Assembly: GCA_964430755.1 (NCBI GenBank)
Contig: CAYSFT010000014.1
Span: 1 to 44,297, forward strand
DNA: 44,297 nucleotides
Reading direction: 5' to 3'
Source of the DNA: Flemingiibacterium sp964430755
Lineage (GTDB): Bacteria > Bacillota > Clostridia > Oscillospirales > CAG-272
Part shown: piece by piece, positions 15,197 through 21,621 of the stretch
How the letters are laid out: each line of letters opens with the position of its first letter
Numbering within the stretch: the first letter of the stretch is position 1
Translations under genes and position numbers: made by a program
Notes under the pieces: generated by a model
Told to the model about the DNA's origin: nothing
What the model saw: the letters and a program-made list of their open reading frames with translations, nothing else
Database searches by the model: none

Positions 15197-16713
15197 TATG
15201 CAGCCTCCTTTTCGTCATCGAAATAAACAATACAGTCAGGAATATTCGCAAGAGCGGCAACTGCCTTTTTGTGCTTTGCTTTGCGGCGAAGCTCGGCAAT
15301 AAGACCGATGCACTGTATCGTTATAAGCGGCGTTATCGCAACCATCGCAACAATACCGAAAGCATCCGTCATAAGATTTCCGCCAACCGCCGTGCAAGCT
15401 CCCATCGCAAACGGAAGCAGGAATGTCGTCGTCATAGGGCCGCTCGCAACTCCGCCCGAGTCAAACGCAACGCCCGTATAAAGGCGCGGAACAAAGAAAC
15501 TGATTGTAAGTGAAATGAGATAACCACCAATCATGAACGGGATAAGCGGTATACCCGTCAACACACGGAGCATCGCGATACCGACAGAGAACGCTACACC
15601 TATCGACAAACCTATGCCGATAGTTTTCTGAGTGATCGTACCGTTTGAAATTTCCTCAACCTGCTTTTTAAGCACGTGTACGGCAGGCTCGGCGGCAACG
15701 GTGAACCAACCGACCAGCATACCGACGGGAATAAGAATATATCGGAACTCCGTTTTCGCAAGCACCTCGCCGATCAACTGACCTGCAGGCATGAAAGCAA
15801 CATTTGCGCCGGTTAAGAACAGTACAAGTCCGACATATGTATAAACGAAACCGATAATCGCCCTCGGAAGTGCATTACCGTGGAAACGACGGAAGATGAG
15901 CTGAAACAGTATAAACACTGCAACGATGGGCGCAAACGCAATCAGCATCTCATATGCATAATGCGGAAGCTCATTTGCGATCATCCTGAAGGCATCTTGA
16001 GTTGTATGTATATCGGCAATAGTCGAGGTAGTCGCCGAAGCTTCGGGAGTATAGACGATCGAAAGTATCAGCACAGACATGATCGGGCCGACGCTCGCAA
16101 ATGCAACCGTACCAAAGCTCTCCTCGCCATGATGTGAACCACTGACAGTCGCCATACCTGCGCCGAGCGCCATAATGAACGGAACGGTGATCGGGCCGGT
16201 TGTAACTCCGCCGGAATCAAACGCCGCCGGAATAAAATCTGCCGGAGCGAACATTGCAAGTATCATTACAATAATATAAAACGCAATGAGCAGATAATTG
16301 AGTCTGAAGCCGAACTTTGTACGCAGCATCGAAACCACGATAAAGAGTCCGACACCAACGGCAACGAACATGATCAGAACCATATTCGGAACAGAGGGGA
16401 TCTGCTGCGCAAGCACCTGCAAATCAGGCTCCGCAATAGTGATAAGCACACCCATAACAAAGCAGCAGATAAGGTTAAGCCAGGTCCGCCTCGAGCGGCT
16501 CATAACGACACCGATACCCTCACCGAGCGGCTGCATCGACATTCCGGCACCGAGCGTGAAAAGGCTCATACCGAAAATAAGAGCGAGCGCGCCGAGGATA
16601 AACAGCACCATAATGCCCGAATCAAGCGGAGCGACACTGATACTGAGCAGAAGCACTATCGCCGTTATGGGCAGAACCGAGGAAAAGGACTCAATAATTT
16701 TTTCCTTAAATAT
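15196..16713 (-). CDS. DUF1538 polytopic membrane protein (putative transporter)
   Basis: This roughly 505-residue, very hydrophobic protein has two tandem DUF1538 units. Each contains an AEP motif (about 94-96 and 341-343) and a FDSGGVxxGP motif (about 165 and 417), giving around a dozen membrane helices in an internally repeated fold. The two-fold repeat and conserved buried acidic residues suggest a secondary transporter; the substrate is unknown. The start is odd. No ATG, GTG or TTG lies at the expected place, yet GGAGG (16723-16727) is nine bases before an in-frame ATA (16713) exactly where family similarity begins (FKEKIIESFSSVLPI). The first in-frame ATG, at 16827, would add 38 unrelated residues that cross the leader hairpin and the promoter -10. 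The gene overlaps the PII-like gene by one base. Confidence 0.82.
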   Translation of the reverse strand: MFKEKIIESFSSVLPITAIVLLLSISVAPLDSGIMVLFILGALALIFGMSLFTLGAGMSMQPLGEGIGVVMSRSRRTWLNLICCFVMGVLITIAEPDLQVLAQQIPSVPNMVLIMFVAVGVGLFIVVSMLRTKFGFRLNYLLIAFYIIVMILAMFAPADFIPAAFDSGGVTTGPITVPFIMALGAGMATVSGSHHGEESFGTVAFASVGPIMSVLILSIVYTPEASATTSTIADIHTTQDAFRMIANELPHYAYEMLIAFAPIVAVFILFQLIFRRFHGNALPRAIIGFVYTYVGLVLFLTGANVAFMPAGQLIGEVLAKTEFRYILIPVGMLVGWFTVAAEPAVHVLKKQVEEISNGTITQKTIGIGLSIGVAFSVGIAMLRVLTGIPLIPFMIGGYLISLTISFFVPRLYTGVAFDSGGVASGPMTTTFLLPFAMGACTAVGGNLMTDAFGIVAMVAITPLITIQCIGLIAELRRKAKHKKAVAALANIPDCIVYFDDEKEAA

Positions 16714-16737
16714 AACAACACACCTCCCGTGGACACA

Positions 16738-16766
16738 GAAAAACGTCGGCAATCGCAGTCGCCGAC
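16738..16766 (-). promoter_or_regulatory. Leader hairpin with T tract ahead of the DUF1538 gene
   Basis: On the minus strand GTCGGC (16766-16761) pairs with GCCGAC (16750-16745) and is followed by GTTTTTC. It lies about 15 bases after the predicted start site and just before the ribosome site. It looks like a small intrinsic terminator and thus a possible attenuator; no known riboswitch motif was recognised. Confidence 0.5.
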
Positions 16767-16789
16767 ACCCTCCAGAATACTCTAATAAT

Positions 16790-16818
16790 ATTTTATCATA
16801 TCGCTCTGAAAATTGCAA
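16790..16818 (-). promoter_or_regulatory. Promoter of the DUF1538-PII operon
   Basis: On the minus strand TTGCAA (16818-16813) and TAAAAT (16795-16790) are 17 bases apart with TGA directly before the -10. Confidence 0.75.
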
Positions 16819-16944
16819 GGGAATCATTATTACCTAAATGTAAAATGTTCCGCCGTTTTTTGCCATTAAACTGTTAATATGGAATAAATCGCCTCCGAAT
16901 TTCCGGAATACAAGAAAATTTAACAAACAATTTTGCGAAAGCCC

Positions 16945-16973
16945 TTGATTTAATGAAAAAAATGGAGTATAAT
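16945..16973 (+). promoter_or_regulatory. Promoter of the aldolase gene
   Basis: TTGATT (16945-16950) and TATAAT (16968-16973) are 17 bases apart, 45 bases before the ATG. AGGAG sits at 17003-17007. Confidence 0.8.
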
Positions 16974-17018
16974 AATATAGTTAGAAATTAAAAACTATTT
17001 ATAGGAGCGTATAAAATC

Positions 17019-17978
17019 ATGGCACTTGTAACAACTAAGGAAATGTTCAAGAAGGCATATGAGGGCGGTTACGCAATCGGTGCTTTCAACATCAACAACA
17101 TGGAGATCGTTCAGGCGATCACTGAAGCTGCAGGAGAAACAAAGTCCCCTGTTATTCTTCAGGTATCCGCAGGCGCGAGAAAGTATGCAAAACAGGAATA
17201 TCTTATGGCTCTCGCTGACGCAGCTATCAAGGATTCCGGCGTTGACCTCGCTCTCCATCTCGACCACGGCGCAGATTTCGAAATCTGTAAGGCTTGTATC
17301 GACGGCGGCTTCACTTCCGTAATGATCGACGGCTCACATCACAACTTCGAGGATAACATCGCTGTAACCAAGAAGGTTGTTGAGTATGCACACGAGCGCG
17401 GCGTTGTTGTTGAAGGTGAACTAGGCGTTCTCGCAGGCGTTGAGGATGACGTTGTGGCTGAAAAGTCCTCTTACACCCGTCCTGAGGAGGTTGAGGAGTT
17501 CGTAAGCCGTACAGGCGTTGACTCTCTCGCTATCTCCATCGGTACTTCTCACGGTGCATATAAGTTCACTCCCAAGCAGTGCACCAGAAACGAAAAGGGC
17601 ATCCTTGTTCCGCCTCCGCTTCGTTTTGATATTCTTGAAGAAGTTGCAAAGCGTATCCCCGGCTTCCCGATCGTTCTCCACGGTGCTTCCTCCGTTCCGC
17701 AGGAATATGTTCAGGAGATCAACGAGATTGGCGGCAAGCTTCCGGACGCTGTCGGTATTCCCGAAGAACAGCTTCGCAAGGCTGCAACTCTCGCTGTATG
17801 TAAGATCAATATCGACTCCGATATCCGTCTTGCAATGACCGCAGGTATCAGACGTGTCCTCAAGGAACAGCCCGAGGTATTCGACCCCAGAACCTACCTC
17901 ACCGTTGCTCGTGCAGAGGTTAAGAAGATGGTTGCTCATAAGATCATCAACGTTCTCGGTTCCGCAAATACCCTCTAA
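17019..17978 (+). CDS. fba: Class II fructose-bisphosphate aldolase
   Basis: This 319-residue zinc enzyme cleaves fructose 1,6-bisphosphate to dihydroxyacetone phosphate and glyceraldehyde 3-phosphate in glycolysis. The class II signature is clear: GAFNINNMEI near the N-terminus, LALHLDHGADFE with catalytic D82 and zinc ligand H83, VEGELGVLAGVED (E132/E134), GTSHGAYKF (H178), and the phosphate-binding VLHGASSVP (H221) followed by VCKINIDSDIR. A related tagatose-bisphosphate aldolase cannot be strictly excluded, but the length and solitary context fit glycolytic Fba. The codon choice looks more uniform than in its neighbours, as expected of a highly expressed gene. It has its own promoter and terminator. 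Confidence 0.93.
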   Translation: MALVTTKEMFKKAYEGGYAIGAFNINNMEIVQAITEAAGETKSPVILQVSAGARKYAKQEYLMALADAAIKDSGVDLALHLDHGADFEICKACIDGGFTSVMIDGSHHNFEDNIAVTKKVVEYAHERGVVVEGELGVLAGVEDDVVAEKSSYTRPEEVEEFVSRTGVDSLAISIGTSHGAYKFTPKQCTRNEKGILVPPPLRFDILEEVAKRIPGFPIVLHGASSVPQEYVQEINEIGGKLPDAVGIPEEQLRKAATLAVCKINIDSDIRLAMTAGIRRVLKEQPEVFDPRTYLTVARAEVKKMVAHKIINVLGSANTL

Positions 17979-17990
17979 TATAAAAATGAC

Positions 17991-18030
17991 ATCGGTGCCG
18001 CGGTATGAAAGTCACGGCGCCGATATTTTT
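17991..18030 (+). terminator. Intrinsic terminator after fba
   Basis: ATCGGTGCCG (17991-18000) pairs with CGGCGCCGAT (18015-18024), one mismatch-like G-U, followed by TTTTT. The thioesterase gene begins 29 bases later, so read-through would be its nearest visible source of transcription. Confidence 0.85.
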
Positions 18031-18058
18031 AGTTAAAACAAAGGAGTCTGCCCGGATA

Positions 18059-18775
18059 ATGAAATGGACAGAAAACTACCGCGTCAATTCTCACGACTGT
18101 GACGCATCGGGCAAGGTACGCCCGTCATTGATACTAAGATATATGCAGGAAACGGCAAATCTACAGCTTCATAACCTCGGCCCGACGACGGATGAGCTTA
18201 TACGCGACGACCGTGCATTTATCTTAAGCCGCATAAACATGAGCGTTTACGCAGATCTATATGCCTATGATAATATTTCGGTAAGCTCATGGGCCTGCGA
18301 AAGCCGCGGCGTCAGCTTCAACCGCTGTTATCAGATTCACCGAAACGGTAAACTTGTTGCCGAGGCAGCATCTGTTTGGGGACTTATTGGTATTTCCGAT
18401 CATAAAATATACCGTGTTGAGGATGTCATACTCGGCTTTGACACGGATGAGCCGCTTGAGCTTGATGCACCGAGGCGTGTACACATTCCGCGCGATATTT
18501 CGCTTTCGCTTGTCGGCGAACGCCCGATAGTTTACAGCGATCTCGACCTCAATCAGCATATGAACAACACCAATTATCCCGATATGCTCTGCGACTTTAT
18601 TCCCGATATCGTAAATCAGAGAATACTTAGTATCAGTATCAGCTTTGCAGGCGAAGCAAGACTCGGCGAAACCCTCAAGGTGTATATGCAAAAAGAGGAG
18701 GATCAGTATTATTTCCGCACTATCCGCAGTGACGGTTCAATAAACGTCGAAGCGATGATCATGGTGGAAGACTAA
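18059..18775 (+). CDS. Acyl-ACP thioesterase
   Basis: The 238-residue product is a double hot-dog acyl-ACP thioesterase of the FatA/FatB-like bacterial family. The first hot-dog domain has the acyl-pocket helix LILRYMQETANLQLHNLG and the SRINMSVYADLYAYDNISVSSW strands. The second contains VYSDLDLNQHMNNTNYPDM, whose N-H motif is the recognised catalytic region. The enzyme releases free fatty acids from acyl carrier protein in the cytoplasm. ATG 18059 is preferred to the ORF start at 18005, because AAGGAG (18041-18046) precedes it and the upstream codons lie in the fba terminator. No separate promoter is obvious. With two acyl-CoA synthetases in the window, released acids could be reactivated, but this is only inference. 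Confidence 0.9.
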   Translation: MKWTENYRVNSHDCDASGKVRPSLILRYMQETANLQLHNLGPTTDELIRDDRAFILSRINMSVYADLYAYDNISVSSWACESRGVSFNRCYQIHRNGKLVAEAASVWGLIGISDHKIYRVEDVILGFDTDEPLELDAPRRVHIPRDISLSLVGERPIVYSDLDLNQHMNNTNYPDMLCDFIPDIVNQRILSISISFAGEARLGETLKVYMQKEEDQYYFRTIRSDGSINVEAMIMVED

Positions 18776-18807
18776 CACTTATTTGCCAAAACACACGTCA
18801 AAATTGC

Positions 18808-18836
18808 TTGACAAGACGTAAACTATGTGATATACT
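18808..18836 (+). promoter_or_regulatory. Promoter of the ECF transporter/kinase operon
   Basis: TTGACA (18808-18813) and TATACT (18831-18836) are 17 bases apart with TGA before the -10. Transcription would begin about 145 bases upstream of the first start codon. Confidence 0.85.
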
Positions 18837-18842
18837 ATCCCC

Positions 18843-18965
18843 ATAGCAGGCATGAAGCCGCACGGGAAATATCCCAAGTCCGCCAAGCGGAAATATTACA
18901 ATAACATTTAATAATACCATGAAGGTATCGGCGATGACATATGAAGTGTTACCGCCCGATACCTT
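18843..18965 (+). ncRNA. Structured 5' leader with terminator-like stem; orphan riboswitch candidate
   Basis: The leader starts with three compact hairpins: GGC/GCC (18849-18859, loop ATGAA), GGG/CCC (18864-18875, loop AAATAT) and CCGC/GCGG (18880-18890, loop CAA). A stretch of AT-rich linker follows. Then a perfect 10 bp stem, AAGGTATCGG (18922-18931) with CCGATACCTT (18956-18965), runs into ATTTTCTT right before GAGGAG. This is the layout of a sensing domain followed by a terminator-type expression platform. I do not recognise it as TPP, FMN, cobalamin, THF, preQ1, purine, ZTP or T-box. Ligand unknown. Confidence 0.6.
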
Positions 18966-18986
18966 ATTTTCTTGAGGAGATTAAAA

Positions 18987-19517
18987 ATGAAAAAAGTTTA
19001 CCGCACACTTGTTTTCGCGGCGATGTGTCTTGCGCTCGCCATTGTGCTACCCTTTTTGACGGGTCAGATACCCGAAATCGGTCAGATGCTCTCGCCGATG
19101 CATATCCCTGCTCTGCTTTGCGGATTCATCTGCGGCCCTGTTTGGGGACTTATCGTCGGCTTTGTCGCTCCGCTTCTTCGCAGTGCTATTTTCGGTATGC
19201 CGCCGTTCCCGACGGTTGCACTTCCCATGGCGTTCGAGCTTGCCGCATACGGTCTTGCGTCAGGTCTTTTATATAGGCTTTTGCCAAAGAAAATCCCTTA
19301 CATATACGTTTCGCTCATCACCTCAATGATCTGCGGCAGAATCGTCTGGGGTATCGCAAAGCTTATTCTGACAGTCGCACAGAAGAGCTCGTTCACATTC
19401 ACCATGTTCATCACAGGCGCAGTTACAAGTGCCGTGCCCGGTATCATCTGTCACATTATCCTGATTCCACTCATTGTAATGGCACTGAAGCGAGCAAAAA
19501 TGCTTTCGGAGCAGTAA
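18987..19517 (+). CDS. ECF transporter S component, substrate unassigned
   Basis: The 176-residue product is a small integral membrane protein with about six helices. The pattern PFLTGQIPEIGQMLSPMHIPALLCGFICGPVWGLIVGF is typical of substrate-binding S components of energy-coupling factor vitamin transporters. These bind a vitamin or precursor outside and dock on a shared EcfA/A'/T module, which is not encoded in this window. The substrate cannot be read; the nearby kinase suggests a nucleoside-like or other phosphorylatable compound. ATG 18987 is preferred over the ATG at 18972 because GAGGAG (18974-18979) lies directly before it. The start of the next gene is one base after the stop, so the two form an operon under the leader at 18843-18965. 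Confidence 0.88.
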   Translation: MKKVYRTLVFAAMCLALAIVLPFLTGQIPEIGQMLSPMHIPALLCGFICGPVWGLIVGFVAPLLRSAIFGMPPFPTVALPMAFELAAYGLASGLLYRLLPKKIPYIYVSLITSMICGRIVWGIAKLILTVAQKSSFTFTMFITGAVTSAVPGIICHIILIPLIVMALKRAKMLSEQ

Positions 19518-19518
19518 A

Positions 19519-20592
19519 ATGAAAACAATACTCAAGGAACACGCAAAAAAATATCCGCTGATGCAGCCGCAGGACGCCGTGAAGCTCATCTATCAGGCAA
19601 CATTCGGCGGCGGTCATCTTATAAAAGACGAGGCAACCGTACTCGAGCGTCTGCGCATGGAATACTTGTCGTGCGAGCACCGCGACGTCCCTTTGCAAAC
19701 AGAATCACTCGGCGAAACATCAAGGATTTATCTTGATTCTATCCTTAACGACACCGAGCTTGAAATTATAGCAAAGATATTCTCTGTCTCCGCAAAACAC
19801 TACTGCGTCGGTTATGATTTGGCAGACGAACAGACAAAATCCATCTTCACCGAACGACTGTCACAACTGAAAGCACTCTGCCGCGACGGTTACTTTAACT
19901 TCACGCCCGAAGCGCTTGATGATTATCTCGCCACATACAGTACAGCATCTTATCCGCCCGTAAGTCACAGTGAAGAATACCGCATGGCGTATAAACCGTC
20001 ATACCGCGTCGTAGACAGCCGTTACCTGCCTTTGCTTGAAGCTATAACGGCAATCGCACATCGTATGAGAACAAATGAGCGTGTCATTGTCGGAATAGAC
20101 GGCCACTGTGCCTCGGGAAAAACCACCGCTGCAAAGCTGATAAGCGAAATTCTCGGCGGCGGGGTGATCCACATGGACGACTTCTTTCTTGTACCCGAGC
20201 TTCGTACAAGTGAGCGTCTCGCCGCTCCCGGAGGAAACATACACAGCGAGCGTTTTCTTGACGAGGTAATACCGCATTTACGTGATACAGACGGATTCTC
20301 ATACCGTAAATTTGAGTGTTCAAAAATGGCATACGCCGACAGTCCCTGCCATATCGGAAAGTGTGGGCTTATCATCTGCGAGGGCTCGTACTCGCTTCAT
20401 CCGAGCTTCGGTGAATATTACGATATCGCGCTGTTTTTTAATATATCTCCGAATGAGCAGATCGAGCGTATCCGCAAACGCGACGGCGAATATATGCTGT
20501 CCCGTTTTATAAACGAGTGGATACCAATGGAGAACCGTTATTTTGAAGCGTTTGATGTTAAGGAAAAATGTGATTTTGTTGTTCGGCAATAA
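19519..20592 (+). CDS. Uridine kinase-like P-loop kinase with N-terminal extension
   Basis: The 357-residue protein has two parts. Residues about 1-165 form an alpha-rich domain (KEHAKKYPLMQPQDAVKLIYQATFGGGHL at its start) of no function known to me. Residues about 170-357 form a uridine-kinase/phosphoribulokinase-type P-loop domain with Walker A GIDGHCASGKTT, the base-binding HMDDFFLVPELRTSERLA region and the LID-like RKRDGEY arginines. It should transfer phosphate from ATP to a small hydroxyl substrate. It begins one base after the ECF S-component stop, with GGAG inside the end of that gene, so uptake and phosphorylation of the same compound is a fair inference. True uridine kinases lack the N-terminal part, so a different substrate is likely. 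Confidence 0.82.
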   Translation: MKTILKEHAKKYPLMQPQDAVKLIYQATFGGGHLIKDEATVLERLRMEYLSCEHRDVPLQTESLGETSRIYLDSILNDTELEIIAKIFSVSAKHYCVGYDLADEQTKSIFTERLSQLKALCRDGYFNFTPEALDDYLATYSTASYPPVSHSEEYRMAYKPSYRVVDSRYLPLLEAITAIAHRMRTNERVIVGIDGHCASGKTTAAKLISEILGGGVIHMDDFFLVPELRTSERLAAPGGNIHSERFLDEVIPHLRDTDGFSYRKFECSKMAYADSPCHIGKCGLIICEGSYSLHPSFGEYYDIALFFNISPNEQIERIRKRDGEYMLSRFINEWIPMENRYFEAFDVKEKCDFVVRQ

Positions 20593-20620
20593 ACTTATCA
20601 ATTCATAAACAAAAAAACAT

Positions 20621-20660
20621 TCGGAGCAGTCCACGAAAAAACTGCTCCGATTTTTATTTT
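20621..20660. terminator. Bidirectional terminator between kinase and epimerase genes
   Basis: CGGAGCAGT (20622-20630) and ACTGCTCCG (20641-20649) form a perfect 9 bp stem. A T-rich tail follows on the plus strand and an A-run precedes it, so it serves both convergent genes. Confidence 0.9.
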
Positions 20661-21546
20661 AGTCAATAACCTTGACCTTGTATCCAACCGAATACTCGCC
20701 GCCGACGGGAAGATTGATTGCATAAGGCTTGTCCTCGAAATTACCGGTTTCATCAAGATGCGCCGGAAGACCGTTCCAAGGCTCAAGGCAAACAAACGGT
20801 GCCTGCTTCTTAGGAGGAGTCCATACGCCGAGAGCATCAAATCCGTTGAAATCGAACTCGATACCCTTTCCGGTAACCTTATGTACAAGCTTTACCTTGC
20901 GGCTCTGAAGCTTCTTTGTAAGGAGTACATCAACGTCGTAATCGTCGTGATTCAGCTCCCATTCATTTGTGTTCTTCAGCTTGTCAACAACGGGAAGTGC
21001 TGCATCAATGTAACCACCGCCGTAGTTTGTGGTATAGATAACGTCCTCGTTCTCAACCTTCTCGAAAACGAGCATGTAATCGGAGAACTTTTCGCCGTCG
21101 TTCATCGGGCAGCGGAAGCCGGGATGACCGCCGATGCAGAACCAGATCGGCTTATTGTCGGTATTTGTAACCTTAAATTCGGTCGAGAAGCCCTCGTCTG
21201 TGATCTTGTGTGTAACCTTGAGGCTGAAGCTGTACGGATAAAGCTTCTTGGTCTCCTCATCGTCACGAAGCTCGTATGTCAGGGTGTCAGCACCGCTGTC
21301 AATGAGAACAAACTCTCTCTTTCTCGCAAAACCGTGCTTTGCAAGCGGATATGCAACGCCTTCAAATTTCACACTGCTGTCAATAGTCGAGCCGACAGTC
21401 GGGAAAAGCACGGGAGTGTGGCTTGCCCAATATTCGGGAATGCCCTCCCAAACATATTCCTTACCGTCGAGCTTATAGGAGATAAGCTCACCGCCGAGAG
21501 TCGAGCAGACGGCGCTCGCACGGGCTGTTTTGATTTCGCTGTTCAT
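20659..21546 (-). CDS. Aldose 1-epimerase family protein (LacX/GalM-like)
   Basis: The 295-residue product matches the galactose mutarotase-like family, LacX subgroup, which interconverts alpha and beta anomers of hexoses. It has LGGELISYKLDGKEYVWEG near the N-terminus, LFPTVGS, the catalytic-histidine segment KHGFAR, the second conserved histidine in CIGGHPGF, and FVCLEPWNGLPA with the base glutamate. The length fits. It lies downstream of the ftsH terminator and has a ribosome site GAAAGGAAG but no clear promoter, so it may depend partly on read-through. Physiological sugar not inferable. Confidence 0.9.
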   Translation of the reverse strand: MNSEIKTARASAVCSTLGGELISYKLDGKEYVWEGIPEYWASHTPVLFPTVGSTIDSSVKFEGVAYPLAKHGFARKREFVLIDSGADTLTYELRDDEETKKLYPYSFSLKVTHKITDEGFSTEFKVTNTDNKPIWFCIGGHPGFRCPMNDGEKFSDYMLVFEKVENEDVIYTTNYGGGYIDAALPVVDKLKNTNEWELNHDDYDVDVLLTKKLQSRKVKLVHKVTGKGIEFDFNGFDALGVWTPPKKQAPFVCLEPWNGLPAHLDETGNFEDKPYAINLPVGGEYSVGYKVKVID

Positions 21547-21581
21547 AGTTTAACTTCCTTTCAAAATATTTTCATATAAAA

Positions 21582-21613
21582 ATCGGCAAGACGTTAAATT
21601 CCGCCTCGCCGAT
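21582..21613 (-). terminator. Terminator of the gdpP-ftsH operon
   Basis: On the minus strand ATCGGC (21613-21608) pairs with GCCGAT (21587-21582), with partial inner pairing, followed by TTTTATATG. It lies nine bases after the ftsH stop. Confidence 0.75.
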
Positions 21614-21621
21614 ATAGTTAC

